Shown here: piece by piece, positions 26,334-34,450 of the stretch
Position numbering within the stretch: the first letter of the stretch is position 1
Layout of the letters: every line of letters starts with the position of its first letter
DNA from: Sphingobium sp. BYY-5
GTDB taxonomy: Bacteria; Pseudomonadota; Alphaproteobacteria; Sphingomonadales; Sphingomonadaceae
Direction: 5' to 3'
Assembly (NCBI RefSeq): GCF_022758885.1
Contig: NZ_JALEBH010000002.1
Location: forward strand, 1,239,244-1,303,243
DNA length: 64,000 nucleotides
Notes under the pieces: model-generated
Database searches by the model: none
What the model saw: only the letters and a program-made list of their open reading frames with translations
What the model was told of the DNA's origin: nothing
Translations under genes and position numbers: made by a program

Positions 26334-27553
26334 CTCTTGATCTCCTGCAGCTCAATGGCATTGCCCGTCCGTGGATTGCCGGACGGGCGCCCCCTTTCGA
26401 TCACGTCCCAATATTGGCGAACCGTCCGTTCGACGCTGAATGCGCGCGACGCTTCCAACGCCGTCTTGCCGCGCAGTTCCCGTTCGGGATCATCATGAAC
26501 TTGTCGCAACGCCGCGGCGAACAGAGAAGGATCGTTGGGCGGGACGATTGTCCCTGCCGGACAATATATGGTTGCCGTAACCGAATGACGCGGCAATCCC
26601 AGCAGGATTTCCGATGGGCCGGACGGACAATTAGCCGCCACCACCGGCCGCCCGCAAGCCATCGCTTCGACCAGTCCGTTGGGAAATCCTTCCGCATTGG
26701 AGGGCAGGGCGAACAGCGTCGATCGGGCGATAATGGCGAAGGGGTTTTCAACGAAGCCCGGCAGGTGGACCCGACCCTCCAGTCCCAGGGTCCGTGCCTG
26801 CCGCTCCAGCGTCTCCCGCAGCGGCCCTTCGCCCAGAATGACAAGATCGCCATCAAGCTCCGACCGGGCGAAGGCTTCGATCAGCATGGCGAAATTCTTG
26901 CTCGGAACGAGCCGCCCGACCGCGACGATATACGGACGGGCGAGGCGCAGCACGGGCGTTTCTCCGACCATGGACGTGATCGCGTCATGATCGACCGGAT
27001 TGGGAATGACCGTCATATGGTCCGGCGAGACGCCGAAATTCTGGGCGAGATCGTCGGCCACGCCTTCGGAAACCGGGATGACATGATCGGCCCGGCCATA
27101 GAAGAGCCGCACCAGCGCTTTGCCTGCCCATCCGCCCGCGCCGAAATGGACGGAGGTGTTGACGCGCTCGCTGATGATGCAGGCGGCCGGACGGCCACGG
27201 GTCGCGATGACGTTCGCGACATTCGACCGGGTAAGGAAACTCAGAACCGCATGGGGACGGAGCTGGGCCACCAGGTTGCGCAGGGCGATAGCGCTCGGCA
27301 ACAGCCGACCACGGCAATCGAGTTGGACGAGATTGACGCCGGGCGGCGGATCATAGGCCATTGCGGTCCGATCGAGCAGGGCCAGCGTGATGGGATGGCG
27401 CGGGTATAGATCAACGGATGCGCGCACCAGTGTCGCCATCACCCGTTCCGCGCCCCCGCCTTCCAGGGAATTGATGACGAACAGCATCCCGGGGCGGATT
27501 GCCCCTGTCGGCTCGTGGGCGGTTCCTTCCGTCGCGGGCGGCAGCCGGTTCAT
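26330..27553 (-). CDS. Glycosyltransferase family 4
   Basis: GT-B fold transferase. The N-terminal domain has LFVINSLEGGGAERVMATLV, the family donor-side glycine loop, and ISERVNTSVHFG. The C-terminal domain has PYIVAVGRLVPSKNFAMLI, LVILGEGPLRETLE, RVHLPGFVENPFAII and the catalytic E-x7-E region SNAEGFPNGLVEAMACGRPV. The ATG at 27553 (407 residues) is used; an in-frame GTG at 27574 is also possible, and neither has a clear ribosome binding site. It heads the minus-strand operon GT4-export protein-acetyltransferase. Confidence 0.88.
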   Translation of the reverse strand: MNRLPPATEGTAHEPTGAIRPGMLFVINSLEGGGAERVMATLVRASVDLYPRHPITLALLDRTAMAYDPPPGVNLVQLDCRGRLLPSAIALRNLVAQLRPHAVLSFLTRSNVANVIATRGRPAACIISERVNTSVHFGAGGWAGKALVRLFYGRADHVIPVSEGVADDLAQNFGVSPDHMTVIPNPVDHDAITSMVGETPVLRLARPYIVAVGRLVPSKNFAMLIEAFARSELDGDLVILGEGPLRETLERQARTLGLEGRVHLPGFVENPFAIIARSTLFALPSNAEGFPNGLVEAMACGRPVVAANCPSGPSEILLGLPRHSVTATIYCPAGTIVPPNDPSLFAAALRQVHDDPERELRGKTALEASRAFSVERTVRQYWDVIERGRPSGNPRTGNAIELQEIKR

Positions 27554-27621
27554 GGCGTCACGCTTGTCGCGCACCGGCGCGGCGTGAGAGGTTGCCCTAT
27601 CTTTCGGACGTGACGAGGGCC

Positions 27622-28170
27622 ATGATGATACTCACACGCCGCAGCTTCGCTCTGGGCATTCTGCCGTCCGGCCTGCTCGGCCAGCATTTGCTGGCTGCGC
27701 CCCGACCGGCTGACGCTCCGTCCCACAATCGTCCCGATGAACGTGTCGTCGAACTTGGCGAGGGACTTGCGGTCCATACGCGCTGGACATGGCGCGACAA
27801 TGGCTGGGGCAGCAGCAATGCGGTGATCGTCGAACATAATGGCGACGCCCTCCTTATCGAACCCTTCGCATTCCGATCCGCGATCAATGTTTCGATGGCG
27901 CGTTTTCCGGCCGTGCGATCGCTGCTGGTCCTTGACGCACCAGGGCCGCATATTCAGCGGATCGCCGCTGGGCACGCGGTTGCGCTCCTTCCAGCTCTGC
28001 CTGGCCGTCCCTATCATCTGGGCAACATCGGCATCCGCCTTGACGATCGCTCGCCCGGCGTCCTGATCGAGCGATCGGGCGCTCACCTGGCCTTCGCTCC
28101 GCAAGCGCCGGCGCGGACGATCGGTTGGATTCCATTCAGCGGTGCCCTGGACGTGCGCTTTCGCGCATGA
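27622..28170 (+). CDS. Tat-exported protein of unknown function, possible degenerate metallo-beta-lactamase fold
   Basis: I do not recognise a family with confidence. The N-terminus LTRRSFALGILPSGLLGQ is a twin-arginine signal. The mature part has WGSSNAVIVEHNGDALLIEP, which resembles the first strands of metallo-beta-lactamase-fold proteins, and then RSLLVLDAPGPHIQRIAAG where the HxHxDH metal motif should be, but no such motif exists. Length is 182 residues. Two adjacent ATG codons (27622 and 27625) are possible starts. It is divergent from the GT4 gene and convergent with another, so it stands alone within the polysaccharide locus. Confidence 0.6.
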   Translation: MMILTRRSFALGILPSGLLGQHLLAAPRPADAPSHNRPDERVVELGEGLAVHTRWTWRDNGWGSSNAVIVEHNGDALLIEPFAFRSAINVSMARFPAVRSLLVLDAPGPHIQRIAAGHAVALLPALPGRPYHLGNIGIRLDDRSPGVLIERSGAHLAFAPQAPARTIGWIPFSGALDVRFRA

Positions 28171-28214
28171 ATAGCGAAGCGTAGCGCCCGATGAAGAGAT
28201 GAAGATGGCCCGGC

Positions 28215-29366
28215 TCAATCGCTGACGCCTGGCTTGACGGCGTCGAGCAGGGGAGGTGCGGCCCGGCTCATGACTCCCCGATAAACGATCGCGGTTTCCA
28301 TGGCCGATCTGTCCCAGTCGAACCGGCGTCGAACTCGTGCGACATCGCCGACAAACGCATCGAACGGCCCTTCCAGCATCTGTGCGAGCCGGGATATGTC
28401 GCCGGCCGGAAAATAACTGGCTTCATCAAGTCCGATGTCGCGATTTGCCGGAATGTCGCTGAGTACCATCGGCGCGGAACAGGAAGCGGCCTCAAGCGCG
28501 GCGATCGGCAGGCCTTCATGATAGGAGGGCAGGACGAAAAGCGCGCAATGCCCGTAAAGCACTTTCAGCACATCATGCGGCAGAATGCCCGCAAAGATGA
28601 TGCTGTCGCTCGCCTGATCAAGCAACCCTCGCGCATAGGGTGAATCATGATCCGCGCCGCCCGCGATCAGCAGCTTGCGCGCCGCTCCGGTCCCGCTCGC
28701 CCGAAACGCCTCTATCAGGTCATGGAAGCCCTTTTCGGGCACCAGACGCCCCACGGCAAGAATGAAGCCCCTGGGTTCCAGGCCGAGGCGCCGCAGGATA
28801 TCCTCCGGCTCCTCGATCCCGTCGGGCAAATGGGGCGCACCGTTGGGGATATAGACGACCTTGTGCGCGTGCGAAGGAAACAGGCGTTTCAGGTCGTCCG
28901 CGATGGACGGAGCCACGGCAATGACCTTGTGCGCCCAGATCAATGAAGACCGCTCGCCAATCCGCAGCACCAGCTTTGCGATTCGACCCCATTTGGCGCG
29001 CTGATAGTCCGCGCCATGATGCGTGACGACGACCTTCAGTCCCAGCAACCGCGCCAGAGGCGACAGCAGCGATGGACCGATCGCGTGGATATGGATGGCT
29101 CGCGCTCGCCGGATAAAGGCATAAAGGATGGCGATGAATGTGGAGGCTATGGCCTCCAGCGAACGTTGTTTGGGGGATGGCAGCGGGACAAGCCGGATAT
29201 CGCGATAATCCCGCACGTCATTGTCGACATACGGTGCGCGGCAAAGGACGGTGATGTCCAGATCAGGGTTCTGCGCCTTGATACGCGGCAATAATTCCTC
29301 ACAGTGACTCTCGACGCCGCCCATCACGCCGGGAATCCCTCTAAGTCCGGTAACATGTATCTCCAT
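28215..29366 (-). CDS. Glycosyltransferase family 4
   Basis: A 383-residue GT-B enzyme. N-terminal motifs are HVTGLRGIPGVMGGVESHCE, typical of a rhamnosyl/mannosyl transferase subgroup, and VVVTHHGADYQRAKWG. C-terminal motifs are FILAVGRLVPEKGFHDLIE, LLIAGGADHDSPYA and the E-x7-E region SYHEGLPIAALEAASCSAPM. AGGGGA sits eight bases before the ATG. It is a single-gene transcript on the minus strand, between the Tat protein and an apparently non-coding gap. The donor sugar is unknown. Confidence 0.88.
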   Translation of the reverse strand: MEIHVTGLRGIPGVMGGVESHCEELLPRIKAQNPDLDITVLCRAPYVDNDVRDYRDIRLVPLPSPKQRSLEAIASTFIAILYAFIRRARAIHIHAIGPSLLSPLARLLGLKVVVTHHGADYQRAKWGRIAKLVLRIGERSSLIWAHKVIAVAPSIADDLKRLFPSHAHKVVYIPNGAPHLPDGIEEPEDILRRLGLEPRGFILAVGRLVPEKGFHDLIEAFRASGTGAARKLLIAGGADHDSPYARGLLDQASDSIIFAGILPHDVLKVLYGHCALFVLPSYHEGLPIAALEAASCSAPMVLSDIPANRDIGLDEASYFPAGDISRLAQMLEGPFDAFVGDVARVRRRFDWDRSAMETAIVYRGVMSRAAPPLLDAVKPGVSD

Positions 29367-29760
29367 GGCGTTCGTCCCCTGTTAAAGACGCCAGCTCTTT
29401 CTTCCGGGACGATGCTTCGCGCTCCCGGAGACGGACAATATGTCCCCCAGATATCCTTTGTTGATTGTTGATCTTTCGACCGAAGCCTGTGGTTGGCCAA
29501 CTACATGAGAAGCATAGCTAATAGTGATCGTGTAAGAAACCGCTCATGCTGTGCTGCAACAATCTGCTGGTCGGATTTAGCCTTCGCCGTACCGTAATTT
29601 TCCGAAAACCGTGGTTCGTTGATCTTCCATTCATCAAACCTGCGCCAGAGTCGCGCGACCGCAGGAAAATAATCGTCATACGCCTGGAGAATATATTCTA
29701 CTGGGCGATTCGATCCTTGCGGGGAATGGTGCGGCAATGACGTGTTGGAGTTGAAGAATA
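29367..29760. other. Low-GC gap without a confident gene
   Basis: This stretch is clearly less GC-rich than its surroundings. It must contain the promoter of the GT4 gene. On the minus strand, the frame from about 29707 to 29501 reads PVEYILQAYDDYFPAVARL, then WRRFDEWKINEPRFSENYG and TAKAKSDQQIVAAQHERFL, which looks protein-like, but it has no good start or ribosome binding site. It may be a gene remnant. Confidence 0.4.
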
Positions 29761-29994
29761 ATGCAGATCGACGGTTTGGATGGGTCGATATCGGCCGGGG
29801 GAAATTCCGGCACATCCGGCGCAGATGCTGCGCAGAACAAGGCAGCGGAAAAGGTGCATATTGCAGGCTCGACCATCGCGACGGCCGGTATCGCGGCCGT
29901 GCTCGTGGTTGTCGCCATACCTGTGTCTCTGGGGCTGATGACGTCATGGCTTGCGAAGGCGGTGGCACGCAAAATGAGTGGAAATCAACGCTGA
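29761..29994 (+). CDS. Small single-span membrane protein, hypothetical
   Basis: A 77-residue frame with a polar Gly/Ser/Asp-rich N-terminus, one hydrophobic segment (GIAAVLVVVAIPVSLGLM, about residues 43-60) and a positive tail (AKAVARKMSGNQR), so N-out/C-in topology is expected. Codon third positions are mostly G or C, as in real genes here. A weak purine-rich stretch, GGAGTTGAAGAA, precedes the ATG. It ends 14 bases before the convergent acyltransferase gene. No family is recognised and it could be spurious. Confidence 0.45.
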   Translation: MQIDGLDGSISAGGNSGTSGADAAQNKAAEKVHIAGSTIATAGIAAVLVVVAIPVSLGLMTSWLAKAVARKMSGNQR

Positions 29995-30007
29995 CGGCGT
30001 TCCGATC

Positions 30008-31165
30008 TCATACCCCTTCGGCGGGGGCGACGGTGGTCGCAACTTCCCTGACGCCGCGATAGCGTTCCTTCGCCCATCGGTTGATCGGCTCCTCAAGCCA
30101 GCGATAGGATATATAGGCAAGCGCGATCGTCACGGGCAACGATAGCAGGAGCAGGGCCAGGAAGGCGGGCTTGCTGGAAGCCAGGCCCTGGCGTTGCAGC
30201 AGGACTGCCCAACCGATCAATATGGGCAGGTGCAGAATATAGAAGCCATAGGACACCTCGCCCATGGCGACGAAGGGGCGCCAGGCCAGAATATGCCGGG
30301 CAACCGCAAAGGGGCGCCATCCGTCGAGTGTGCAGATAAGAATCGTGGCCACCCAGATGATCGGCGGCAGTGCTGAGAGAATCTCGCCCGCGCGCGCGGC
30401 GAGCAGCACGATCAGCCCGCCGATCACGAGCAACAGGTCGGGGCGATCGGCGATCCTGGGCATATGGATGGCGGTCAATATTCCGATGATGAAATAGGTA
30501 AGCGTCATCGGCAGGAAGGAAGGCACCTGGGGATAGATGTCGCCGAACAAGGCCCGTCCGAACAAGGCCAGACCTATGATCGCGCAAAAGGCGATCGGCC
30601 TGCCGCGCGGATTGGAGAGAATGGCGACGAGGAACGGCGCCACGATGTAAAATTGCACCTCAAGCGAGAGGCTCCAGGCAGGGGCGTTGAAGGCAAGGGC
30701 CGAACCATAGAGAATGCTGTCCGGAATCGCGCCATGGACCAGGAACAGATGGGCGATCAGGTGCTGACCGAACTGATCAAATTCTCCTTGGGTGCGATGG
30801 GCGATGCGGGCAATGTCGCCCGCCTCACCTCCGCCGAGCGCCGTGAGCAAGCCGGGATAATAAGCCGACGTCATCAAGCCGAGCAGAAGACCCACAAGAT
30901 AGACGGGATAGAGACGGAAGAAGCGGCGGGCAAAATATTGGCCATAGGTCGACCGGCCATTGAGGAGCGTGGTGCCGATGGCGAAGCCCGACAGGATCAT
31001 GAACACGCTGACGGCCATGCTGCCATTGGCGATGAGGCCAAGGATGCCATGGTCGGGAAAGCCGACCAGGAACAATATGTGTGTCAGATAGACCCAAAGA
31101 GCCATGAAACCGCGCAGACTGTCGAGTTCCACCAGCCTGCTAATGCTCCGCTCTGCGTTCGGCAT
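30008..31165 (-). CDS. Acyltransferase 3 family membrane protein
   Basis: Inner-membrane O-acyltransferase of OafA/ExoZ type, probably acetylating the polysaccharide. The 385 residues have about ten hydrophobic helices. Signature motifs are ELDSLRGFMALWVYLTHILF, FFRLYPVYLVGLLLGL and SLEVQFYIVAPFLVAIL. The C-terminal part includes VSYGFYILHLPILIGW. I chose the ATG at 31165 because GGAGG lies six bases upstream on the minus strand; in-frame starts further upstream lack one. It is the last gene of the exopolysaccharide locus in this window. Confidence 0.87.
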   Translation of the reverse strand: MPNAERSISRLVELDSLRGFMALWVYLTHILFLVGFPDHGILGLIANGSMAVSVFMILSGFAIGTTLLNGRSTYGQYFARRFFRLYPVYLVGLLLGLMTSAYYPGLLTALGGGEAGDIARIAHRTQGEFDQFGQHLIAHLFLVHGAIPDSILYGSALAFNAPAWSLSLEVQFYIVAPFLVAILSNPRGRPIAFCAIIGLALFGRALFGDIYPQVPSFLPMTLTYFIIGILTAIHMPRIADRPDLLLVIGGLIVLLAARAGEILSALPPIIWVATILICTLDGWRPFAVARHILAWRPFVAMGEVSYGFYILHLPILIGWAVLLQRQGLASSKPAFLALLLLSLPVTIALAYISYRWLEEPINRWAKERYRGVREVATTVAPAEGV

Positions 31166-31397
31166 CGCCCACCTCCGGATGCGTAGCTTGTTCATATCGC
31201 TATCGGAGGGGGCAGGGGGTGGCCAGCCACGCCCGCAGGCACGCACCTTGATTTGTGCACCGCCGAACAAGGGAAGGCGCTTCAATCGGGATGAACCGAT
31301 GGAAGAGCAGGGAAAGAGCTACGTACGAGAATGATGGCCTTTCTGGCGCTGGCGTTTGAGGAAGACGGGGGTTTATCGGAAACGAGCCGGGTCGGCG

Positions 31398-32738
31398 TTA
31401 GACGATCAAGCCCGGAATAATCTTGTTGGTTTCCAGGCTGCCCGTGCCCCAGCGGTCGACCGGCACGCCCATAGCCTGTTGTAGGGTCAGACCTACCCGG
31501 CTGACCGGCGTGCCATCGCCGGTGAAATATTGCCCGGTGTGGATGCGCCCGCCCGCCGATCCTGCCGTCATCATCGGGATATTGTCGATGGTGTGGAACT
31601 TGGCGAACTCGGTCTCGCTGTGGGCGAAGACCAGGCTGTTGTCGAGCAGGGTGCGGTCTCCTTCCTTCATCGCGTCCATCGCCTTGATGAAATAGGTCCA
31701 GGCTTCCATGCATTTGTTGACGTAGAAGGTCGCCTCCGGCTGGTAGCCTAGCCGATTATCCAGCACCTCCTCATGGGTCAGTTGATGATGGGTGATGGTG
31801 CTGCCGATCCGGGTCAGCGATGACGCGCCATTGTTGAAGTTCATGTTGAACAGCCGGACATTGTCGCACGCCATCGCCATGACCAGCAGATCGGTCATAA
31901 TCTGGTGATTATGCATCACATTCTCGATCTCGGCATTGACCGGCTGGTCGGGCACCTTGGGCGGCACGATGCAGGCCTGCATCGGTTCGGGCTTGGTCAG
32001 TTGCACGTCAAGCTGGTTTTCCAACTGCCGTAGCGAGGTGAAATATTGGTCCAGCCGCTGCCGGTCCGCCGCGCCCACACGCGCTTCCAGCGCCTGGCGC
32101 TGGTCCACCACGCCCGACAGCACGCTGCGCCGCGCCATCACCGCCGGATCGGGGGTGAAGGTCGCGCTGTTGGGATCGTGGAAGCCGGGGCCGAACAGCC
32201 TGGTATAGAGCGCGGCGGGCGATACTTCGGCCGGATTGAGATTGCCGTTGCCGCGCCCCGACAGCGAATTGCGCGGATCGCCGGTCGCCGACAACTCGAT
32301 CGACCGGAAGCGCGTGCGTGTGCCGATGACATCGCCGATCGATACGTCGAAGGACGGACCAGGCAAGCCTCGGTCGGATTCGATCGCGATCCCGGTGCGG
32401 ATGCCGATGCCACCGCTGATATGCGGCAGGTTGGGCTTGCCGTCCAGCGGCAGCGTGAAGTCGCCCAATATGTTGACCTTGTGCTTGAGCGCTTCGATCG
32501 GTGCCAGCTCCACCTTCAGTTCATAATCCTTGCCGGCCGCGCCGGGAAACCAGCGTGGCGGATTGACGCCCAGTCCCCAGAACCAGGTGCCGAACCGCAC
32601 CGGCATTGGCGCGCCGGTCGCGGCCATCGCCGTGCCGTTGCCGTCGAGGAAGATGTCGAGCAACGGCAGGCCCACGGCGACGGCCATGCCGTTGACCATG
32701 CCGCGCAGCGCGCTGCGGCGATTGAAGGGGAAGCTCAT
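31398..32738 (-). CDS. DUF1552 family Tat-exported protein
   Basis: Role unknown. The 446 residues begin with a Tat signal (NRRSALRGMVNGMAVAVGLP) and show DUF1552 hallmarks: RFGTWFWGLGVNPPRWFPG, SIGDVIGTRTRFRSIELS, FNMNFNNGASSLTRIG and LVFAHSETEFAKFHTIDNIP. The DUF1552 family is typically encoded beside DUF1592/DUF1588 proteins in planctomycetes, myxobacteria and some proteobacteria, as here. It overlaps the DUF1592-type gene by ATGA and is the last gene of a seven-gene operon of redox proteins. A periplasmic role with the c-heme partner is inferred. Its HxxTH-like and HSE segments might bind metal, but that is not established. Confidence 0.85.
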   Translation of the reverse strand: MSFPFNRRSALRGMVNGMAVAVGLPLLDIFLDGNGTAMAATGAPMPVRFGTWFWGLGVNPPRWFPGAAGKDYELKVELAPIEALKHKVNILGDFTLPLDGKPNLPHISGGIGIRTGIAIESDRGLPGPSFDVSIGDVIGTRTRFRSIELSATGDPRNSLSGRGNGNLNPAEVSPAALYTRLFGPGFHDPNSATFTPDPAVMARRSVLSGVVDQRQALEARVGAADRQRLDQYFTSLRQLENQLDVQLTKPEPMQACIVPPKVPDQPVNAEIENVMHNHQIMTDLLVMAMACDNVRLFNMNFNNGASSLTRIGSTITHHQLTHEEVLDNRLGYQPEATFYVNKCMEAWTYFIKAMDAMKEGDRTLLDNSLVFAHSETEFAKFHTIDNIPMMTAGSAGGRIHTGQYFTGDGTPVSRVGLTLQQAMGVPVDRWGTGSLETNKIIPGLIV

Positions 32739-34450
32739 GGCTGATCTCCTGATCGGATATGGGGGCTGGTCATCATCGCCACCTGCGGCTTGGGCAGCGG
32801 CGTCATGGGCACGCGATAGGCTTCGGCCATGGTCGCCACCTGCAGGAACAGCGCCTGGATGCGATATCCGTTGGCGGCAAAGCCCTGCTCGATCGCCATT
32901 GCGGTTGCGTCTTCATCCGCTGGCGTCCGGCCGGTCGCATATTGGAAGGCGCGGCCCGCGACGCATTCGGTGGTTGACTTGCTGGCCGCCAGCGCCTTGC
33001 CCAGGCCGACATTGCCCTGGAAGGCTGTACCCTCAAACACGCCCGCCGTATCGATCGGCGCGCCATTTTCCTGCCCGCGGAAGGCGCCAATGCCGTCGAA
33101 CCGTTCCAGCGGCAGGCCCAGCGGGTCGGTGATCTTGTGGCAAGCGGCGCAGACCGGGTCGCTGTTATGCGCGTTCAGGCGGATGCGCGCGGTCGGCATC
33201 GCCTTGTTGGTGACGTCCTGCACCGCGGTGAAATTGACGTTGCCGGGTGGATTGGGCACCGGCTGGCACAGCAATAGCTCACGGATCGCACGACCGCGCA
33301 GCGTCGGCGAGCTGCGCCCGGAATGGGAATAGAGCGCCAGGAATCCCGCCTGCCCCAGCAGGCCGGCACGGTCGTCGCCTTCGGCAAACTCATAGGGCAC
33401 CCAGCCTTGGCTGCTGGCGACTTTCGTCTGGTAGAGCGGCCCCAATGCCCGGTTGATGAAGGTGTGCCGGGTCGTGAACAACAGGCGATAATCGCCCTGC
33501 CGCGTCACCAACTGGTCGACGATCATGCGTAGCATTTGTTCGGATAGGGCGGACGCCACGTCGGGGTTGAAGCGGGGGTAGACGATCTGGTCCTTGGCCA
33601 TCTCGTCGAATTTCTCGAACAGCAGCATGTCGGCGAAGAAGGCGCGAACGCCATCCTCCAGCCGGGTCGACCGGACCATGCGCTGGGCGATTGCCGACAG
33701 TTCGGCCGGATCGGTCAGCTTGCCCTCATCCGCCGCGCGCAGCAGCGCCTCGCCCGGCGTGGTGTTCCACAGCAGGAAGCTCAGCCGCGCGGCGCGGGAG
33801 TAATTGTCCAGCCGCATCTCGCCGGGCGCTTGCGGATCCGGCTCGGCGCTTTCGATGATGTAGAGGAATTGCGGCGACACCAGCATGGCCGCCAACGCCA
33901 GTTGCAGCCCGTCATAGAAGCTCTGATCCTGTCCAACGCCCTTGCCCGCCATCATGACGAAGGCGGCGATTTCCTGCTGCGTCATCGGCCGGCGGAACAG
34001 GTAGCGGCCGATCGGCACCAGCGTGCGCGCGGCGCAATCCGCATCGGGTGCGGCGGCACTGCGCGGGGCGCAGGGAATGAATTGCGCGCGTCGATCCTCC
34101 GCGACAATCTGCGCCGCGATGTTGCGCGCCATCGCGTCGAACTGTTCAAGGCCCGCCGGTGAGATGGTCGACACGCTCGCCCCGGTGGCGATCAGTTCAT
34201 GGACTGGCCGCACGATCGGTTCGAAGCGTCCGGCAACCTTGATGTCTGGACCGAAGATATCGGCGACGCTGTTGCGATATTGCGCCTCGGTCAGGCGGCG
34301 CATCCCGACCACTTGCCCCAGCGGCGCTTGCAAGGATGTGAGATTATGGTCCGGCGATGCGGTCTGCGGCACCTTCTCGGTGGTGCAGGCGGCCAGCGTC
34401 AGGCCGGCGAGCAGCGCCCAATATGGGCATCTGGTGACTATCCCGCTCAT
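32735..34450 (-). CDS. DUF1592/DUF1588-type c-heme lipoprotein
   Basis: A predicted periplasmic lipoprotein of 571 residues with signal YWALLAGLTLAACTTE, cleavage before Cys. The N-terminal part has RRLTEAQYRNSVADIFG (DUF1587-like). The middle has RYLFRRPMTQQEIAAF and SFLLWNTTPGEALL (DUF1592-like). The C-terminal part has HSGRSSPTLRGRAIRELLL and then the heme motif CAACH (residues 434-438) within the conserved DPLGLPLERFDGIGAFR block (DUF1588/1585). A covalent c-type heme is therefore likely. It overlaps the genes on both sides by four bases. Function of the family is unknown; partnership with DUF1552 is a known genomic pattern. Confidence 0.87.
   Translation of the reverse strand: MSGIVTRCPYWALLAGLTLAACTTEKVPQTASPDHNLTSLQAPLGQVVGMRRLTEAQYRNSVADIFGPDIKVAGRFEPIVRPVHELIATGASVSTISPAGLEQFDAMARNIAAQIVAEDRRAQFIPCAPRSAAAPDADCAARTLVPIGRYLFRRPMTQQEIAAFVMMAGKGVGQDQSFYDGLQLALAAMLVSPQFLYIIESAEPDPQAPGEMRLDNYSRAARLSFLLWNTTPGEALLRAADEGKLTDPAELSAIAQRMVRSTRLEDGVRAFFADMLLFEKFDEMAKDQIVYPRFNPDVASALSEQMLRMIVDQLVTRQGDYRLLFTTRHTFINRALGPLYQTKVASSQGWVPYEFAEGDDRAGLLGQAGFLALYSHSGRSSPTLRGRAIRELLLCQPVPNPPGNVNFTAVQDVTNKAMPTARIRLNAHNSDPVCAACHKITDPLGLPLERFDGIGAFRGQENGAPIDTAGVFEGTAFQGNVGLGKALAASKSTTECVAGRAFQYATGRTPADEDATAMAIEQGFAANGYRIQALFLQVATMAEAYRVPMTPLPKPQVAMMTSPHIRSGDQP

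Noticed and set aside
29546..29740. 64-codon plus-strand frame before the small membrane protein
   Set aside because: Composition is not convincing, no ribosome binding site is seen, and it competes with an equally weak frame on the other strand.
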